Origin: JAFALK01 sp042701975
GTDB lineage: Bacteria > Pseudomonadota > Gammaproteobacteria > Burkholderiales > Burkholderiaceae_C
NCBI GenBank assembly: GCA_042701975.1
Contig: CP170561.1
Span: forward strand, 1,612,001-1,676,000
Length of the DNA stretch: 64,000 bases
Direction: 5' to 3'
Positions 1 to 11,646 of the stretch are shown in pieces. The position numbers and the translations under genes were made by a program. How positions within the stretch are numbered: position 1 is the first letter of the stretch; each line of letters opens with the position of its first letter. The notes below the pieces were generated by a model. The model did no database searches, was not told the DNA's origin, and saw only the letters and a list, made by a program, of their open reading frames with translations.

Positions 1-1
1 G

Positions 2-2254
2 CGCCTGTGGCTGCAGTCGATGACGCCGCAAGCGATCCGCGACGGCTTCGCCAACCTGCGCAGCGACCAGCAGATGCAACCGCTGGCCGACGCCGCGCGC
101 TGCCGCTCCGAGGCCGACTGGCTGGTGGGCATCAACGGCACGCGCGCCATGACGGCCTTCAACTCGCGCGATGGCGGCTTCTTCCTCACCACCGTCGGCC
201 GCGTGCAGACGCCCACGCTCTCCATCGTGGTCGAGCGCGACGAGAAGATCCGCAAGCATGTGGCGCGTGATTATTGGGAACTGCGCGCCAGCTTCGACGC
301 GCAAGCCGGCCAGTACGAAGGCAAGTGGTTCGATCCGTCCTTCAAGAAGGGTGACGACCCCGATGCCCGCGCCGACCGCCTGTGGAACCAGGCCGATGCC
401 GAGGCCATCGCGCAGGCCGTGCGCGGCCAGCCGGCGTCGGTCACCGAGGAAAGCAAGCCTTCGACCAGCGCCTGCGGCGCGCTGTACGACCTGACCACGC
501 TGCAGCGCGAGGCCAACTCGCGCTTCGGCTTCTCGGCCAAGACCACGCTCTCGCTGGCCCAGGCGCTGTATGAGAAGCACAAGGTGCTGACCTACCCGCG
601 TACCGACTCGCGCTTCCTGCCCGAGGACTACCTGAACGTCGCCAAGGAAACGGCCGAGATGCTGGCCGCTGAAGGCGGCGAGCTGGCCGTGCACGCCAAG
701 ACGGCGCTGAAGAACGGCTTCATCAAGCCGACGAAGAAGGTCTTCGACAACACCAAGGTGTCGGATCACTTCGCCATCATCCCAACGATGCAGCCGGCCA
801 AGAACCTGACCGAGATCGAGGCCAAGCTCTACGACATGGTCGTCAAGCGCTTCCTCGCGGTGTTCTTCCCGGCGGCGGAGTTCCAGGTCACGACCCGCAT
901 CTCCACCATCGGTCAACACAAGTTCCAGACCAACGGCAAGGTGCTGGTCAAGCCGGGCTGGCTGGCTGTGTACGGCAAGGAAGCGCAGGAGGACGACGCC
1001 AATCTTGTGCCGGTAGCCGAAGGTGAACTGGTGCGCACAGAGAGCGTGGACGTCAAGGGCCTGGCCACCAAGCCGCCGGCCCGCTACACCGAAGCCACGC
1101 TGCTCTCCGCCATGGAAGGCGCAGGCAAGCTGGTGGACGACGAAGAGCTGCGCGAGGCCATGGCCGAAAAGGGCCTGGGCACGCCAGCCACGCGCGCCGC
1201 CACCATCGAAGGCCTGATCAACGAGAAGTACATGCTGCGCGACGGTCGCGACCTGATCTCTACGGCCAAGGCCTTCCAGCTGATGACGCTGCTGCGCGGC
1301 CTGGACGTGGAAGACTTGACCAAGCCCGAGCTCACCGGCAACTGGGAATTCAAGCTCGCCGAGATGGAGAAGGGCCGTCTGGACCGCGACGCCTTCATGG
1401 GCGAGATCGCGGCCATGACGGAGAAGATCGTCAAGAAGGCCAAGGAGTACGACCGCGACACGATCCCCGGCGACTACGCCACCTTGAAGACGCCATGCCC
1501 CAAGTGCGGCGGCATCGTCAAGGAGAACTACCGCCGCTTCACCTGCACCGGCAAGAGCGGCTCGGGCACCGATGCCTGCGGCTTCTCCATCGGCAAGATC
1601 CCTGGCGGGCGCAGCTTCGAGCTGGCCGAGGTGGAGCAGTTCCTGCAGAACAAGAAGATCGGCCCGCTGGAAGGCTTTCGCTCCAAGGCCGGCTGGCCCT
1701 TCACGGCCGAGCTGGCGCTGGTCTATGACGAAGAGATCCAGAACTGGAAGCTCGAGTTCGACTTCGGCGAGGACGCCAAGCAGGCCGAGGAAAACGGCGA
1801 GCCGGTGGACTTCTCCGGCCAGGAATCGCTGGGCCATTGCCCCAAGTGCCAGGGCCGCGTGTTCGAGCACGGCACGAACTACGTCTGCGAGCACGCGGTC
1901 GGGCCGAACCAGACCTGCGACTTCAAGACCGGCAAGATCATCCTGCAGCAGCCCATCGAGCCCGAGCAGGTGAAGAAGCTGCTGAGCGAGGGCAAGACCG
2001 CGCTGCTGGAAGGCTTCATCTCCAACAAGACCCGTCGCGCCTTCAAGGCCTTCCTGGCCTATGACGCCAAGGAGGGCAAGGTGGTGTTCGAGTTCGAGCC
2101 GCGACCGGGCCGGCCGAACCGCCCCGCGCCCGCCAAGAAGGCGCCGGCGAAGAAGGCCGCCACCAAAGCAGCCACCAAGGCTGCGACAAAAGCTCCGGCA
2201 AAGAAGGCGCCCGCGAAGAAGGCCGCTGCCAAGAAGAGCGCCGGCGAGGCATGA
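2..2254 (+). CDS. topB: DNA topoisomerase III, 5' end missing
   Basis: Type IA topoisomerase that relaxes and decatenates DNA by single-strand passage. The frame is open from the window edge, so the start and the Toprim part (roughly 130 residues by comparison with the family) lie upstream. The active-site motif YPRTDS is visible with its Tyr codon at 593-595. Two C-terminal zinc-ribbon-like segments begin CPKCGG (about 1496) and CPKCQG (about 1840). The protein ends in a Lys/Ala/Pro-rich tail (2135-2251) built from repeats of the AKKAP type, as often seen in betaproteobacterial DNA-binding proteins; this probably aids DNA contact. The tail is inferred to be disordered. The identity is clear. 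Confidence 0.95.
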   Translation, partial: RLWLQSMTPQAIRDGFANLRSDQQMQPLADAARCRSEADWLVGINGTRAMTAFNSRDGGFFLTTVGRVQTPTLSIVVERDEKIRKHVARDYWELRASFDAQAGQYEGKWFDPSFKKGDDPDARADRLWNQADAEAIAQAVRGQPASVTEESKPSTSACGALYDLTTLQREANSRFGFSAKTTLSLAQALYEKHKVLTYPRTDSRFLPEDYLNVAKETAEMLAAEGGELAVHAKTALKNGFIKPTKKVFDNTKVSDHFAIIPTMQPAKNLTEIEAKLYDMVVKRFLAVFFPAAEFQVTTRISTIGQHKFQTNGKVLVKPGWLAVYGKEAQEDDANLVPVAEGELVRTESVDVKGLATKPPARYTEATLLSAMEGAGKLVDDEELREAMAEKGLGTPATRAATIEGLINEKYMLRDGRDLISTAKAFQLMTLLRGLDVEDLTKPELTGNWEFKLAEMEKGRLDRDAFMGEIAAMTEKIVKKAKEYDRDTIPGDYATLKTPCPKCGGIVKENYRRFTCTGKSGSGTDACGFSIGKIPGGRSFELAEVEQFLQNKKIGPLEGFRSKAGWPFTAELALVYDEEIQNWKLEFDFGEDAKQAEENGEPVDFSGQESLGHCPKCQGRVFEHGTNYVCEHAVGPNQTCDFKTGKIILQQPIEPEQVKKLLSEGKTALLEGFISNKTRRAFKAFLAYDAKEGKVVFEFEPRPGRPNRPAPAKKAPAKKAATKAATKAATKAPAKKAPAKKAAAKKSAGEA

Positions 2255-2295
2255 TGCCGGCCAGGCGATGAGCTGAAGCAAGGAGACTCCCGCTC

Positions 2296-4146
<1,851 letters not shown>

Positions 4147-4198
4147 GGCCAATGCGGGACGGCTAGACTGCGCCGCAGCACGACACGGAGGTCAGGTC

Positions 4199-5272
4199 AT
4201 GCACCGCAGTCTCGATTGGCTCAATACCCGCTACCCCCTGCTGCAGGCCCCGATGGCCGGCCCCAATCTGCACGAGATGGCCGCGGCCGTCACCAATGCC
4301 GGCGGCCTCGGCTCGCTGCCCTGCGCGCTGCTCTCGGCCGCGCAGCTGCGCGAGCAGGTGCAGTTGCTGCGCACGGCGACGGCGGCGAGCAAGGGGCCGA
4401 TCAATCTGAACTTCTTCTGCCACCAGCCGCCCGCGCCCGATGCCGCGCGCGAAGCGGCGTGGAAGGAACGGCTCAAGCCGTTCTACGAAGAGCTGGGCGT
4501 GGACTTCCATGCGCCGACCCCTGTTTCCAGCCGCGCGCCATTCGATGCGGCGGGCGCGGCCTTGGTGGAGGAGTTCAAGCCCGAGGTTGTGAGCTTCCAT
4601 TTTGGGCTGCCGGACGAGGTGCTGCTGGCGCGCGTTCGTGCCGCCGGCAGCCGCGTGATCGCGAGCGCCACCACGCCCGCCGAGGCGCGCTGGCTGGCCG
4701 TGCGCGGCGTGGATGCCATCATTGCCCAAGGCTCGGAGGCCGGCGGCCACCGCGGTGTCTTTCTCACCGATGAGGTCGACACGCAGATGGGCCTGTTTGC
4801 GCTGCTGCCGCAGATCGTCGATGCGGTGGAGCTGCCCGTGATCGCCGCAGGCGGCATCGCCGAGCCGCGTGCCGTGCGAGCGGCCTTCGCGCTGGGCGCC
4901 AGCGCGGTGCAGATCGGCACCGCCTACCTCTTCACGCCCGAGGCGCGCATGCCCAAGCCGCACCTTGCGGCGCTGAGCAGCGAACATGCCGAGGTCACGG
5001 CGCTCACGCGGCTCTTCACGGGCCGGCCGGCGCGGTCGATGGTCAACCGGCTGATGCGCGAGCTCGGGCCGATGAGTCCGCTGGCGCCGGCTTTTCCGCT
5101 TGCCGGCGGCGCGCTGATCCCGCTGCGCGCGGCGAGCGAGCCGCAGGGTTCGGGAGAGTTCATGTCGCTGTGGTCCGGCCAGAGCGCTCGTCTTGCGCGG
5201 CGCGATCTGGACTCGGCGGGGCTCACGCGCTGGCTCGGTGAGGTCGCACTTGCCGCCAGCGCCACGCAGTGA
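4199..5272 (+). CDS. Nitronate monooxygenase-like FMN protein (NPD family)
   Basis: A 357-residue TIM-barrel flavoprotein of the 2-nitropropane dioxygenase/nitronate monooxygenase family, predicted to oxidise alkyl nitronates with FMN. Visible family motifs are QAPMAGP near the N-terminus and SEAGGHRG in the centre, plus the phosphate-binding AAGGIAEPRAV and GTAYL segments. The ATG at 4199 follows ACGGAGGT at a good distance. The stop overlaps a GTG that opens the frame of the next gene, so the two may be co-transcribed. Family members also include enoyl reductase-like enzymes, so the substrate is not settled. Confidence 0.85.
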   Translation: MHRSLDWLNTRYPLLQAPMAGPNLHEMAAAVTNAGGLGSLPCALLSAAQLREQVQLLRTATAASKGPINLNFFCHQPPAPDAAREAAWKERLKPFYEELGVDFHAPTPVSSRAPFDAAGAALVEEFKPEVVSFHFGLPDEVLLARVRAAGSRVIASATTPAEARWLAVRGVDAIIAQGSEAGGHRGVFLTDEVDTQMGLFALLPQIVDAVELPVIAAGGIAEPRAVRAAFALGASAVQIGTAYLFTPEARMPKPHLAALSSEHAEVTALTRLFTGRPARSMVNRLMRELGPMSPLAPAFPLAGGALIPLRAASEPQGSGEFMSLWSGQSARLARRDLDSAGLTRWLGEVALAASATQ

Positions 5273-5307
5273 CAGGATGGCGCCTTCTCGGGCGAGGGGG
5301 TGTCGTC

Positions 5308-7125
5308 ATGCGCAGTCCACGTAATCCGTTACTCAAGCGCAGCCTGGTCTGCATCTTGCTCGCCGGCCTGACGCTCAACGCCAGCACCAGCCGCACGATC
5401 GTCAGCTTCGATCCCCTGCTGGACGATGCCGCTGGCAGCCGCTGCGCCCCGCCGCGCCTGGACGGCATGCGCCTGGCGATGCTCAGCACCACGGACACCG
5501 CCACCAAGAAGCCGCAGAAGAGCGAGAACGGGCCGCTGCCCACGCTGCCCGTCAAGGCGGCCGGCGGCGCGCCGCAGCTCTACGGCGACCTGGGCAGCTA
5601 CGGCTACAAGCTGGCCAAGGCCAGCCCGCGCGTGCAGTCCTTTTTCAACCAGGGCCTGCGCCTGGCCTTCGGCTTCAACCACGCGGAGGCGCAGCGCGCC
5701 TTCAAGGCCGCGCAGGCGCTCGATCCCAAGTGCGGCCTGTGCTTCTGGGGCGAGGCATTGGCGCTCGGCCCGAACATCAACGCACCGATGGAGGCCGAGG
5801 CCGTGCCCGTGGCGATGGCCGCACTCGGCAAGGCGCTGGCGCTCAAGGATGGTCTGCCCGAACGCGAACGCGGCCTGGTCGAGGCCCTGGCCAAGCGCTA
5901 CGCGGCCGATGCCAAGGCCGACCGCGCCCCCTTCGACGCGGCCTACGCGGACGCCATGCTGGCGCTGTCCAAGACGTATCCGGACGACGACCTGATCGCC
6001 GTGCTGGCCGCCGAGGCCGCGATGGACACGCAGCCGTGGGACTACTGGCAGGCCGGCGGCGCGCAGCCCAAGGGCCGCACGGCGGACATGATCCGCCTGC
6101 TGGAAACCGTGATGGCGCGCAGCCCCAAGGACCCGGCGGCCATCCACCTCTACATCCACGCCGTGGAAGGCTCGAACGACCCGGGCCGCGCGCTCGCCGG
6201 CGCCAAGACGCTGGCCGCGCTGATGCCCGGTGCCGGCCACATGGTCCACATGCCGGCGCACATCTACTACCGCGTCGGCATGTACCGCGAGTCGCTGGAC
6301 GCCAACAAGGACGCGATCAACATCGACGAGGGCTACTTCAAGAGCTCGCCCTCCGACCCCGTCTACAAGCTCGGCTACTACCCGCACAACATCCATTTCC
6401 TGATGGTCTCGGCCCAGATGGGCGGCGACGGCGCCACGGCGCTGCGCGCCGCGGCCAAGCTCGACGCGGCAACGCCCGAGGACTTCGTGCGCCAGTTCAC
6501 CTTCGTCCAGCCCGTGAAGGCTGCGCCCTACTTTGCGCATGCAATGTTCAGCAAGCCCGCCACCATCCTGGCCCTGCCGGCGCCGCCGGCCGATCTGGCC
6601 CTGGTGCGCGGCCTCTACCACTACGCGCGCGCCGTGGCCTATGCCGGCATGAAGGACCAGGACGCCGGCATGCAGGAGATCGCTGCCATCGCCAAGCTTG
6701 AGGCCACGGCCGACTTCAAGCCCTTTGCCGACATGGGCGTGCCCGCGCAAGCCATGCTGCAGACGGCCCGCCTGGTGGCCAGCGCCCGGCTGGCCGATGC
6801 GCGCGGCGACCTGGACGGTGCTGTCAAGGCCTACGAGACCGCCATCGTCATCGAGGACAGCCTGGCCTACACCGAGCCGCCATACTGGTACTACCCGATC
6901 CGCCAATCGCTGGGCGCCGTGCTGCTGCGCCAGGGCAAGCTCGACGCCGCCGAAGGCATGCTGCGCGACTCGCTCGTGCGCGTGCGCAACAACGGCTGGG
7001 CCCTGGCCGCGCTGGCCGACCTTTACAAGCGCAAGGGCGATGCCGGCGGCGAGGAAGCAGCCCGCCGCGCTTTTGCGAAGGCCTGGTTCGGGCCTGCCGA
7101 AGGCCCTCGGCTGGAGCAGCTTTGA
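5308..7125 (+). CDS. Secreted or periplasmic TPR-repeat protein
   Basis: A protein of 605 residues with a signal-like N-terminus (MRSPRNPLLKRSLVCILLAG) and several tetratricopeptide-like helical repeats, for example around HAEAQRAFKAAQALDP and at the C-terminus. A single CGLCFWGEAL segment and many aromatic residues are typical of a conserved family of large TPR proteins of unknown role. I prefer the ATG at 5308, which begins directly with the signal peptide; the same frame also opens with a GTG at 5269 that overlaps the stop of the upstream gene. The role is probably a protein-protein scaffold, but nothing in the context fixes it. Confidence 0.75.
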   Translation: MRSPRNPLLKRSLVCILLAGLTLNASTSRTIVSFDPLLDDAAGSRCAPPRLDGMRLAMLSTTDTATKKPQKSENGPLPTLPVKAAGGAPQLYGDLGSYGYKLAKASPRVQSFFNQGLRLAFGFNHAEAQRAFKAAQALDPKCGLCFWGEALALGPNINAPMEAEAVPVAMAALGKALALKDGLPERERGLVEALAKRYAADAKADRAPFDAAYADAMLALSKTYPDDDLIAVLAAEAAMDTQPWDYWQAGGAQPKGRTADMIRLLETVMARSPKDPAAIHLYIHAVEGSNDPGRALAGAKTLAALMPGAGHMVHMPAHIYYRVGMYRESLDANKDAINIDEGYFKSSPSDPVYKLGYYPHNIHFLMVSAQMGGDGATALRAAAKLDAATPEDFVRQFTFVQPVKAAPYFAHAMFSKPATILALPAPPADLALVRGLYHYARAVAYAGMKDQDAGMQEIAAIAKLEATADFKPFADMGVPAQAMLQTARLVASARLADARGDLDGAVKAYETAIVIEDSLAYTEPPYWYYPIRQSLGAVLLRQGKLDAAEGMLRDSLVRVRNNGWALAALADLYKRKGDAGGEEAARRAFAKAWFGPAEGPRLEQL

Positions 7126-7147
7126 CGAGGCGTGAATAATCGACGGC

Positions 7148-8410
7148 ATGAATGCCGCTGCCGACGTTTCCGCTTTGATGACCGAACTGGGTGCCAACGC
7201 CCGCCGCGCCAGCCATGCGATGGCGGCCGCGCCAACGGCCGCAAAAAACGCGGCGCTGCTGGCGCTGGCCCGTCGGCTGCGTGAATCGCACGCCGCGCTG
7301 ACTGCAGCGAACCAGCTCGATCTGCAAGCTGCCTCGGGCCTGGACGCGCCCATGCGCGACCGCCTCAGGCTGAACAAGCCCATCCTCGACACCGTGGCCG
7401 AAGGCTGCGAGCAGATCGCCGCGATGCCCGACCCCATCGGCGAGATCACCGACCTGAAGCGCCGCCCGAGCGGCATCTCGGTGGGCCGCATGCGTGTGCC
7501 GCTCGGCGTCTTCGGCATGATCTACGAGAGCCGCCCCAATGTGACCATCGAAGCCGCCTCGCTCGCCATCAAGAGCGGCAACGCCTGCATCCTGCGCGGC
7601 GGCTCGGAAGCCATCCACTCGAACCGCGCGTTAGCAAAACTGGTGAGCGATGCGCTGGAGGAAGCCGGCCTGCCGCGCGAGACCGTGCAGCTCGTGCCCA
7701 CCACCGATCGCGCCGCGGTCGGCCAGCTGATCACCATGCCGCAGTTCGTGGACGTGATCATCCCGCGCGGCGGCAAAGGCCTGATCGAGCGCATTTCGAA
7801 AGAGGCGCGCGTGCCGGTCATCAAGCACCTGGATGGCAACTGCCACTGCTATGTGGACGCGGTGGTCGACCTCGAGCAGGCGCTGACCGTCGTGATGAAC
7901 GCCAAGACGCAGAAGTACAGCCCCTGCAATGCCACGGAGTCCTTGCTGGTCCACGCCGAGAGCGCGGCCAGCTTCTTGCCGCGCATCGGCGTGCTGCTGG
8001 CGCAGAAGGGCGTGCAGATGCGCGGCTGCCTGCGTACGCTGGCCTTGGTGCCCGGCGCGATCGCGGCCACCGAAGAGGATTGGGGATGCGAGTACCTGGC
8101 GCCGATCATCAGCATCAAGGTTGTCGATTCGCTCGACGAGGCCATGGCCCACATCAACCGTTACGGTTCGCATCACACGGATGCCATCCTCACGCTGAAC
8201 CATCCGAACGCGATGCGTTTCCTGCGCGAGGTCGATTCGGCGAGCGTGATGGTCAATGCCTCGACGCGCTTTGCCGATGGATTCGAATACGGACTCGGAG
8301 CGGAGATCGGCATCTCTACCGACAAATTCCATGCCCGCGGCCCCGTCGGCCTGGAAGGGCTCACCTCGATGAAGTGGGTGGTGCTGGGGCAGGGCGAAAT
8401 CAGGAGTTGA
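7148..8410 (+). CDS. proA: Gamma-glutamyl phosphate reductase
   Basis: The second enzyme of proline synthesis. It reduces L-glutamyl-5-phosphate to glutamate-5-semialdehyde with NADPH in the cytosol. The 420-residue length fits the family. The catalytic Cys lies in SPCNATE at residue 260, and the flanking MIYESRPNVT and HLDGNCHCY segments are family signatures. The start at 7148 gives a family-like N-terminus. proB is not next to it in this window. The stop TGA shares its last base with the ATG of the downstream DinB-like gene, which suggests a short operon. Confidence 0.96.
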   Translation: MNAAADVSALMTELGANARRASHAMAAAPTAAKNAALLALARRLRESHAALTAANQLDLQAASGLDAPMRDRLRLNKPILDTVAEGCEQIAAMPDPIGEITDLKRRPSGISVGRMRVPLGVFGMIYESRPNVTIEAASLAIKSGNACILRGGSEAIHSNRALAKLVSDALEEAGLPRETVQLVPTTDRAAVGQLITMPQFVDVIIPRGGKGLIERISKEARVPVIKHLDGNCHCYVDAVVDLEQALTVVMNAKTQKYSPCNATESLLVHAESAASFLPRIGVLLAQKGVQMRGCLRTLALVPGAIAATEEDWGCEYLAPIISIKVVDSLDEAMAHINRYGSHHTDAILTLNHPNAMRFLREVDSASVMVNASTRFADGFEYGLGAEIGISTDKFHARGPVGLEGLTSMKWVVLGQGEIRS

Positions 8411-8913
8411 TGAACATGACGACAAGCACCTTGCAAAGTCTCTTCGGCCACAAGGCCTGGACCAACGGCGAACTCTTCGCCGTGCTGGCCACGGTGCCGG
8501 CCGAACACGCCGAGCCACTGCACAGCTGCATCCGCACGCTCAACCACATCTACGTGGTGGACCGTCTGTTCCGCGCGCGGCTGGCCGGCGAGCCGCAACC
8601 TTTCGAGGCCACCAACACCAAGGCCACGCCGACCTTGGAAGAACTGCGAGCCAATGTCGAGGAGACCGACGCCTGGTTTGCGCGTTATGTGGCGCAGCTG
8701 GACAGCGCGGCCGCGGGCGAGGTGCTGAGCTTCACCTTTGCCGACGGCGACGCAGGCCGCATGTCGCGCGAGGAGATGCTGCTGCACGTGATCGCGCACG
8801 GCGCCTATCACCGCGGTAACGTGGGCCAGGTGCTCAAGTCAATCTCTGTGGCGCCGCCGCGGGATCTGTATACGAAGTTTCTGCACCAGAGCGAACCGGC
8901 GCGGCGAGGCTGA
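8410..8913 (+). CDS. DinB-family putative metal-dependent protein
   Basis: A small four-helix-bundle protein of 167 residues of the DinB/YfiT type, most of which are of unknown function and some act as thiol transferases. The His residues expected for metal binding are visible in TLNHIYVV and in the C-terminal HGAYHRGNV segment. The ATG at 8410 overlaps the proA stop by one base; ATG at 8416 is an alternative start. The frame is open further upstream inside proA, but that part is a shadow of proA. Confidence 0.8.
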   Translation: MNMTTSTLQSLFGHKAWTNGELFAVLATVPAEHAEPLHSCIRTLNHIYVVDRLFRARLAGEPQPFEATNTKATPTLEELRANVEETDAWFARYVAQLDSAAAGEVLSFTFADGDAGRMSREEMLLHVIAHGAYHRGNVGQVLKSISVAPPRDLYTKFLHQSEPARRG

Positions 8914-8922
8914 ACAAGCTGC

Positions 8923-9303
8923 TTACGCGTGCGCCAGCTGCCAGATCAGCCAGGCGCCCATCGAGAGCAGGAACAGCAGCCACAGCAAGAGCCCGAGCAG
9001 CACCCAGCGCAGCCAGTGGTTCTGCCGCTTGAGTGCCGCATCGGCCTTGGCCTCGGCGCGCGCGATCAGCGCGACGGGCAGCCAGCGCCGCAGCAGCCAG
9101 ATCGCCACGCCCAGCAGCCCCAGATCGTCCAGCCAGCCAACGATCGGAACCACATCCGGAATCAGGTCGATCGGATCGATCACATAGCCCGCGACGAGGA
9201 TGGCGAAGACGCGTGAGACCCAGGAGGCCTCGCGGTCGCACAGCGCGTACCAGGCCGTGAGCAGTTGGCGGCGCAGGGCCAGCGCGCTCCAGAGTCGCTT
9301 CAT
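8923..9303 (-). CDS. DUF1232 (YkvA-like) membrane protein
   Basis: A 126-residue protein with the DUF1232 signature YVIDPIDLIPDVVPIVGWLDD-like loop after the first hydrophobic stretch (residues about 33-75) and a C-terminal membrane helix (about 98-122). The family is widespread and uncharacterised. The gene converges with the DinB-like gene and is followed on the same strand upstream by the DUF4139 gene. The start at 9303 gives a short basic N-terminus. Confidence 0.8.
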   Translation of the reverse strand: MKRLWSALALRRQLLTAWYALCDREASWVSRVFAILVAGYVIDPIDLIPDVVPIVGWLDDLGLLGVAIWLLRRWLPVALIARAEAKADAALKRQNHWLRWVLLGLLLWLLFLLSMGAWLIWQLAHA

Positions 9304-9317
9304 CGGTTGCTAACGGC

Positions 9318-10868
9318 TCAGCGCATGCCGCCGCTCACGTTGGCGTCCTTGGGCCAGCTGAGCGTGTAGTCCGCGCTGATCGCCTGCGTGGCGTTCGGGG
9401 CGAGCGTGAACTCCCAGGCCTTGATGCCCTGCTGGTCGCGCCAGTCCTTGGGCAAGGGTTGCGGATCGAACTTGGCTTCGATCTTGATGTCCTCGTGTTG
9501 GCTGACGGGGCTGGCTTCCAGCACCTGCACGAGCATGGGCTTGCCGTGCTTGCTCTCGATCTTCCAGGCGTGACGGATGCGCTGCTCCACGCGGCCGCCG
9601 AACAGGCCGCGTTCGCTGCCCATGCGGGTCTGCGGTTCGGGCACGATGCGCAACTGTTCGTCGCGGCCGAAGGGCAGGTCGAGCTTGCCGTTGGCCGGCA
9701 TGTTCAGGCGCGTCTCGCCGACGAAGCCGCCGTCCAGATACATCTGCATATTGCCGGCGGGCCAGGCGCCGCCCGGGCGTTCGGCTTCGGCGACGAGGAA
9801 GGCGATGGGCTGCACCTGCGGCGTGACGCGGGCGACGAGGCGAGCGTCGAGCGCCGTCTGGCCCAGGGCCAGCGTGATGCGCTCGCCGGAGCCGGCGACA
9901 TTGACGCGGCCGGGGGCGGTGAACTCGGTGGAGAACTCGCCTTGGAACACGGAGACATCGAAGCCGGGGCCGGCGTCTTCGACGATCTTGGACTCCATCA
10001 TGGCCACTGGCGCGGGAGCGGCCACGGAGCGCGCGAACGTGGCCTTCGCCCGCTGTTCCATCGGTGGCTCGATGTTGAGCAGCCACGGCCACGGCGACGA
10101 TCCCTGCACCGCCTGGTTCGGCTGCGTGGTGGTCAGCTTCAGCGCCACGCCGGTCCAATCCTCGCCCGTGGTCTGCGCGATTTCGGCACGGCGCTCCAGC
10201 GCCACCTTGCCCGTGGCGCTGTCCAGCGAGGCGCGATACACAGGTTGCCAGCCGGCGCGGTTGCTGCGGTAGCTCAGGCGCAGCTCAGCATCGCGCTCGG
10301 CGCGGATGCGCGCGGTCAGTACCGCCAGCTGCGGGTTGGCCTTCTGCCAGCGTTCGCGCTCGGCGTGCAGCGGCGCGATCTGGCGGTCGGCGTCTTCGAT
10401 GCGACGCTTGAGCTGTGCGGCCTTGAGCAGTGCGGCCTGTGCATTGCTGCGCACGGCCTCGCCGGCTGGGCGGATCTGGGCGGCGCTCAGGCCGGCGCCC
10501 ATGTTCCTCAGGCTGGCGACCTGCGCATCCAGGGCCTGCGCTTCAGCGTCGAGCGCATTGCGGCGATCCTCGGCCTCGCGGATGCGCGCCTCCAGCGGGC
10601 CGTTCACGCAGTCCGGCGCCGCCTCGCGCGGCAGCAGCTGCACATTAATCTCGCCGATCTGCACGCCGGGTGCGGTGACGCGGATCGTCTTGGCGTCCAG
10701 CGTGCCGGGCAGGCAGTCGAGCTTCAGGCTGGTGGCGCCGGATTTGAGCGTCAGCACCCGCTCCACCTGTGCGCCGCCGGGATAGACCAGCACCTGGTCG
10801 ATGCGGCTGGGCTGGGCGTGCACCATCGTGGATGGCAGCAACACCAGAGCAAACAAAGTCTTGCGCAT
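9318..10868 (-). CDS. DUF4139 (MuiA-like) secreted protein
   Basis: A protein of 516 residues with a signal peptide (MRKTLFALVLLPSTMVHAQ), an N-terminal DUF4140-like beta domain (VLVYPGGAQVERV), a coiled-coil segment (about residues 80-165) and a C-terminal DUF4139 beta-rich half. The family includes the so-called mucoidy inhibitor A proteins, whose mechanism is unknown. The start at 10868 is chosen because it begins at the signal peptide and has GGAGAC just upstream; the frame extends further to 10919 without a better start. It is divergent from queC with a gap of only 43 bp, so the two promoters must overlap. Confidence 0.82.
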   Translation of the reverse strand: MRKTLFALVLLPSTMVHAQPSRIDQVLVYPGGAQVERVLTLKSGATSLKLDCLPGTLDAKTIRVTAPGVQIGEINVQLLPREAAPDCVNGPLEARIREAEDRRNALDAEAQALDAQVASLRNMGAGLSAAQIRPAGEAVRSNAQAALLKAAQLKRRIEDADRQIAPLHAERERWQKANPQLAVLTARIRAERDAELRLSYRSNRAGWQPVYRASLDSATGKVALERRAEIAQTTGEDWTGVALKLTTTQPNQAVQGSSPWPWLLNIEPPMEQRAKATFARSVAAPAPVAMMESKIVEDAGPGFDVSVFQGEFSTEFTAPGRVNVAGSGERITLALGQTALDARLVARVTPQVQPIAFLVAEAERPGGAWPAGNMQMYLDGGFVGETRLNMPANGKLDLPFGRDEQLRIVPEPQTRMGSERGLFGGRVEQRIRHAWKIESKHGKPMLVQVLEASPVSQHEDIKIEAKFDPQPLPKDWRDQQGIKAWEFTLAPNATQAISADYTLSWPKDANVSGGMR

Positions 10869-10911
10869 GACGGTCTCCTCAAAGGCTCGGGGGACCATAA
10901 CATGCACGTCC

Positions 10912-11646
10912 ATGGACATTTCCCCTCCTCCTCAAGCCAACGCACAACGCAAGGCGCTCGTGCTCTTTTCCGGCGGCCAGGACTCCACGGCCTGCCTGGC
11001 CTGGGCGCTGGACCGCTACGCGGCCGTCGAGACCATCGGCTTCGACTACGGCCAGCGCCATCGCGTCGAGCTCGAATGCCGTCAGACCGTGCGCGCCGAA
11101 ATTGCAAAGCAGTACCCGCACTGGGCCGCCAAGCTGGGTGACGACCACGTGCTGGACCTCTCGCTGCTGGGCCAGATCTCGCAGACCGCCATGACCGAAA
11201 ATGTGGCGATCGAGATGCAGTCCAACGGCCTGCCCAACACCTTCGTGCCCGGCCGCAACCTGCTGTTCCTGACCTTCGCCGCCACGCTGGCCTACCGGCG
11301 CGGCGCCAGCGTGCTGGTCGGCGGCATGTGCGAGACCGATTACTCCGGCTACCCCGACTGCCGCGACAACACACTCAAGGCGCTGCAGGTCGCGCTCTCG
11401 CTGGGCCTGGACCAGCCGATGACGCTGGAAACCCCGCTGATGTTCATCACCAAGGCCGAGACCTGGGCGATGACGGAGCGCCTGGGCGGCGCCGCCCTCA
11501 ACGAGCTCGTGATCGAGCACACCCACACCTGCTACCTCGGCGAGCGCACGCAGCGCCACGCCTGGGGCTATGGCTGCGGCACCTGCCCGGCCTGCGAGCT
11601 GCGTGCGGCCGGCTACGAGCAATACAAGCACCAGCAGGGCGCATGA
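10912..11646 (+). CDS. queC: 7-cyano-7-deazaguanine synthase
   Basis: This enzyme makes preQ0 from 7-carboxy-7-deazaguanine, ammonia and ATP in queuosine synthesis. The ATP pyrophosphatase P-loop SGGQDST lies at residues 20-26. The C-terminal zinc site is visible as CYLGER...GCGTCPAC, with four Cys. The length of 244 residues fits the family. ATG at 10912 is preferred; the frame remains open to 10801 inside the divergent DUF4139 gene, which is not plausible coding. The stop overlaps the start of the LemA gene. The GTP cyclohydrolase I that supplies the pathway is encoded about 2 kb downstream. Confidence 0.95.
   Translation: MDISPPPQANAQRKALVLFSGGQDSTACLAWALDRYAAVETIGFDYGQRHRVELECRQTVRAEIAKQYPHWAAKLGDDHVLDLSLLGQISQTAMTENVAIEMQSNGLPNTFVPGRNLLFLTFAATLAYRRGASVLVGGMCETDYSGYPDCRDNTLKALQVALSLGLDQPMTLETPLMFITKAETWAMTERLGGAALNELVIEHTHTCYLGERTQRHAWGYGCGTCPACELRAAGYEQYKHQQGA

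Noticed and set aside
5329..7518. 729-codon minus-strand frame opposite the TPR protein and proA
   Set aside because: Antisense shadow rich in Gly, Arg, Gln and His with no domain; it spans two real genes.
9459..11141. 560-codon plus-strand frame opposite the DUF4139 gene and crossing into queC
   Set aside because: It ignores the divergent promoter region and overlaps queC in another frame; composition is that of a shadow.
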